A stretch of 64,000 nucleotides of DNA, taken from positions 186,001 to 250,000 of the forward strand of contig NZ_JAFAIX010000009.1 of the NCBI RefSeq assembly GCF_019236475.1, read 5' to 3'. Positions 62,383-64,000 of this stretch are shown piece by piece; the stretch's first letter is position 1; every line of letters starts with the position of its first letter. A program made the translations under genes and the position numbers. The DNA is from Chitinophaga sp. Its GTDB lineage: Bacteria; Bacteroidota; Bacteroidia; Chitinophagales; Chitinophagaceae. A model generated the notes under the pieces. That model ran no database searches. It was given only the letters and a program-made list of their open reading frames with translations, and was not told the DNA's origin.

Positions 62383-62431
62383 TGCTAGCCGCTTCAGGAA
62401 AACAATAATCATGACCATTAATCAATAAGAA

Positions 62432-63388
62432 ATGAGAATATCTACCTGCATACTTTTTATCAGCATACTGATACTAACGAGTTGTGGTGCTCGTAAGCGG
62501 GAAGCAGATAAATTCGAAGGGAAGGCTAAAAAGGATGTGATCTCCTTTGCTCCGAAAGTTACCGGCAGAATATTGAAAATCTATGTAGCCGAAGGGCAAA
62601 CAGTAAAGAAAGGGGATACCCTCGCCCTGCTGGATGTACCAGAGGTTTCCGCTAAAATAGCCCAGGCGCAGGGCGCAGTGAATGCAGCCACCGCACAAGA
62701 ACTGATGGCTAAAAACGGTGCTACCGCAGATCAAATGAAACAATTGCAGGCAAAGTACGATGGCCTCAAAGAGCAGTATGAATTCGCATTGAAATCCTAT
62801 AAGCGGGCTACCAATATGTTTAACGACAGTCTGATGGCGCCACAGGCCTATGACGAAATATATGCTAAATATAAAGGAGCTAAAGCCCAGTTTGATGCGG
62901 TAGTGGCAGAGTTGAACGATGTGAAAAAAGGTACCCGCAAAGAGAAAGTGGAAATGGCCGCCGGACAAGCTTCTCAGGCGAAAGGCGCTTTGCAAGAAGC
63001 GAATGTAGCCTACTCCGAGCGTTATGTGATTGCCACCAATGATATGGAAATAGAAACCATCAGTTTGAGACAAGGTGAACTGGCCACCGCCGGATTTGCA
63101 TTATTCAACGGTTATATTCCTGGTAGTACCTTCTTCCGATTTACAGTACCAGAAAGCAAAATAGGACAGTTTAAAAAAGGAGAGGAGGTACAGTTGCAGG
63201 TTGTGTATAATAAGGAACAGGTGAGTGGTACCATTTCATCAATCAAGCAACTGACCCGCTATGCAGATATCACCACTGCTTACCCCGACTATCAATTGCA
63301 GGATGCAGTGTACGAGATCAAAGTACAACCGAAAGAGATGAGCAAAACCCAGGATATACTGGTCAATGCAAGTGTTATACTGAAATAA
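62432..63388 (+). CDS. HlyD-family membrane fusion lipoprotein
   Basis: A 318-residue lipoprotein (LILTSC, Cys18). The lipoyl half VISFAPKVTGRILKIYVAEGQTVKKGDTL is followed by a long coiled coil (~75-195, KAQFDAVVAELNDVKKGTRK) and a C-terminal barrel (FRFTVPESKIGQFKKGEEV). It connects an inner-membrane ABC-2 exporter to the TolC-like channel. It resembles the YhiI/YbhG group that precedes YhhJ/YbhR-type permeases. The permease gene begins 6 bp after its stop. Confidence 0.92.
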   Translation: MRISTCILFISILILTSCGARKREADKFEGKAKKDVISFAPKVTGRILKIYVAEGQTVKKGDTLALLDVPEVSAKIAQAQGAVNAATAQELMAKNGATADQMKQLQAKYDGLKEQYEFALKSYKRATNMFNDSLMAPQAYDEIYAKYKGAKAQFDAVVAELNDVKKGTRKEKVEMAAGQASQAKGALQEANVAYSERYVIATNDMEIETISLRQGELATAGFALFNGYIPGSTFFRFTVPESKIGQFKKGEEVQLQVVYNKEQVSGTISSIKQLTRYADITTAYPDYQLQDAVYEIKVQPKEMSKTQDILVNASVILK

Positions 63389-63394
63389 TCACGC

Positions 63395-64000
63395 ATGAAA
63401 GAATTTATCCGATTATTAAAACGTGAGTTCAGGCTGTTCATCGGCAATAACACCTTGCGTACTGTATTCTTCCTGGCTCCTGTGTTTTATGCTACCTTAC
63501 TGGGCTTCGTGTATAAAAGCGGGAAGGTGGAAAATATACCGGTGATTGTAGTAGATAAAGACAACACTCCACTATCCGGACAGCTAGTAGAAATGCTGGA
63601 CGATAACCGGAGTATTAAGGTGGAAAAGTATCTGCAGGAACCCTCCAGTATTGAAAATGAGGTTATTCGGAAACAGGCCGCTGCGGTGGTGATCATTCCC
63701 TCCCGATTTGAAGCAGATATCCTCCAGAAAAAATACCCGGAAGTAAATGCTTACATCAATACCGGCAATGTACTGACCGCCAACTTTGCCTCCAAGGCCT
63801 TGCAACTCACGATCGGCACTTTCTCGGCAGGGGTATCCATTAAAGGATTACAGAAAATGGGTATGCCGGCAGTTAGGGCTGCTACGCAATATGAACCGTT
63901 TAAAACGAATTATATTACCCTCTTCAATACCACCAGCAACTACCTCATATTTATGTGGCCTGCTATGCTGGCAGTGGTATTGCAACAAGTTATCCTCCTG
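63395..64000 (+). CDS. ABC-2 type transporter permease, N-terminal part (runs off right edge)
   Basis: From the ATG at 63395, 202 codons are open to the window end. The N-terminus has a membrane segment (TVFFLAPVFYATLLGFVYKS). A large extracytoplasmic loop follows (IPVIVVDKDNTPLSGQLVEM, then VIRKQAAAVVIIPSRFEADI), and a second membrane segment begins at YLIFMWPAMLAVVLQQVILL. This is the YhhJ/YbhR-like ABC-2 permease layout. The ATP-binding partner and the rest of the permeases should lie to the right. Confidence 0.92.
   Translation, partial: MKEFIRLLKREFRLFIGNNTLRTVFFLAPVFYATLLGFVYKSGKVENIPVIVVDKDNTPLSGQLVEMLDDNRSIKVEKYLQEPSSIENEVIRKQAAAVVIIPSRFEADILQKKYPEVNAYINTGNVLTANFASKALQLTIGTFSAGVSIKGLQKMGMPAVRAATQYEPFKTNYITLFNTTSNYLIFMWPAMLAVVLQQVILL

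Noticed and set aside
1..64000. CRISPR array or classic anti-phage locus
   Set aside because: No regularly spaced direct repeats with unique spacers and no Cas, restriction or abortive-infection genes were found; the WYL gene is the only family often linked to defence.

Overview
The window looks like a chromosomal segment from a Bacteroidota bacterium, most likely Chitinophagaceae (Chitinophaga-like). The reasons are two SusC/SusD pairs, an ECF sigma/FecR/STN-SusC cascade, Crp-type regulators with degenerate nucleotide-binding domains, SPII lipoproteins with little Shine-Dalgarno use, and TAnnTTTG-type promoter boxes. No rRNA, CRISPR array, intact insertion sequence or integrase is visible.

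Layout. 0-4.2 kb: GAF-domain regulator fragment, two Crp-like regulators, an alpha/beta hydrolase and an amidohydrolase/decarboxylase. 4.2-9.5 kb: an AT-rich accessory block with a minus-strand operon of a 69-residue protein, a heme-oxygenase-like diiron oxidase (HDO) and an HExxH metalloprotease-like protein; divergent from it are an ACP-like protein and an outer-membrane protein. 10.3-18.1 kb: a SusC/SusD/DUF1735 locus facing a GH110 alpha-1,3-galactosidase. 18.3-29.2 kb: epoxide hydrolase, AraC regulator, RRM protein, purK-purE-carbonic anhydrase, TetR regulator, an ECF sigma/anti-sigma pair, two ferritin-like proteins and a Trp-rich exported protein. This part is punctuated by three related terminator/tRNA-Leu-3'-end cassettes, the last attached to an intact tRNA-Leu(CAG). 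29.3-35.2 kb: SF1 helicase, a multicopper oxidase fused to a CopB-like barrel, DUF3347 and His-rich copper-associated proteins, and a phosphoesterase. 35.4-42.4 kb: SusD, STN-SusC, FecR, ECF sigma. 42.5-47.9 kb: a Ro60 (TROVE/vWA) gene embedded among six Y-RNA-like ncRNAs, divergent from a WYL regulator and an AidB homologue. 49-57.6 kb: MgtA-type ATPase and a heavy-metal RND efflux system behind a possible MgtL-like leader ORF. 57.7-60.7 kb: FGE-like protein, a hypothetical protein, and an RNA-repair pair (Thg1-like 3'-5' polymerase plus a polynucleotide-kinase-like protein). 61-64 kb: TolC/HlyD/ABC-2 export operon running off the right edge.

The most notable system is at 42.5-47.9 kb. Six minus-strand RNAs each have paired ends, a shared bulged helix and a shared short hairpin. 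Five carry a circularly permuted tRNA-like module (T arm, GNRA-like-capped acceptor-like stem, D arm), and one replaces it with a plain hairpin. An almost identical ~55-bp element lies upstream of both the ro60 gene and the upstream Y RNAs, next to the divergent WYL-aidB genes, which suggests one nucleic-acid-stress regulon. The HDO/HExxH/small-protein operon (4.8-7.7 kb) is the second candidate for an undescribed pathway.
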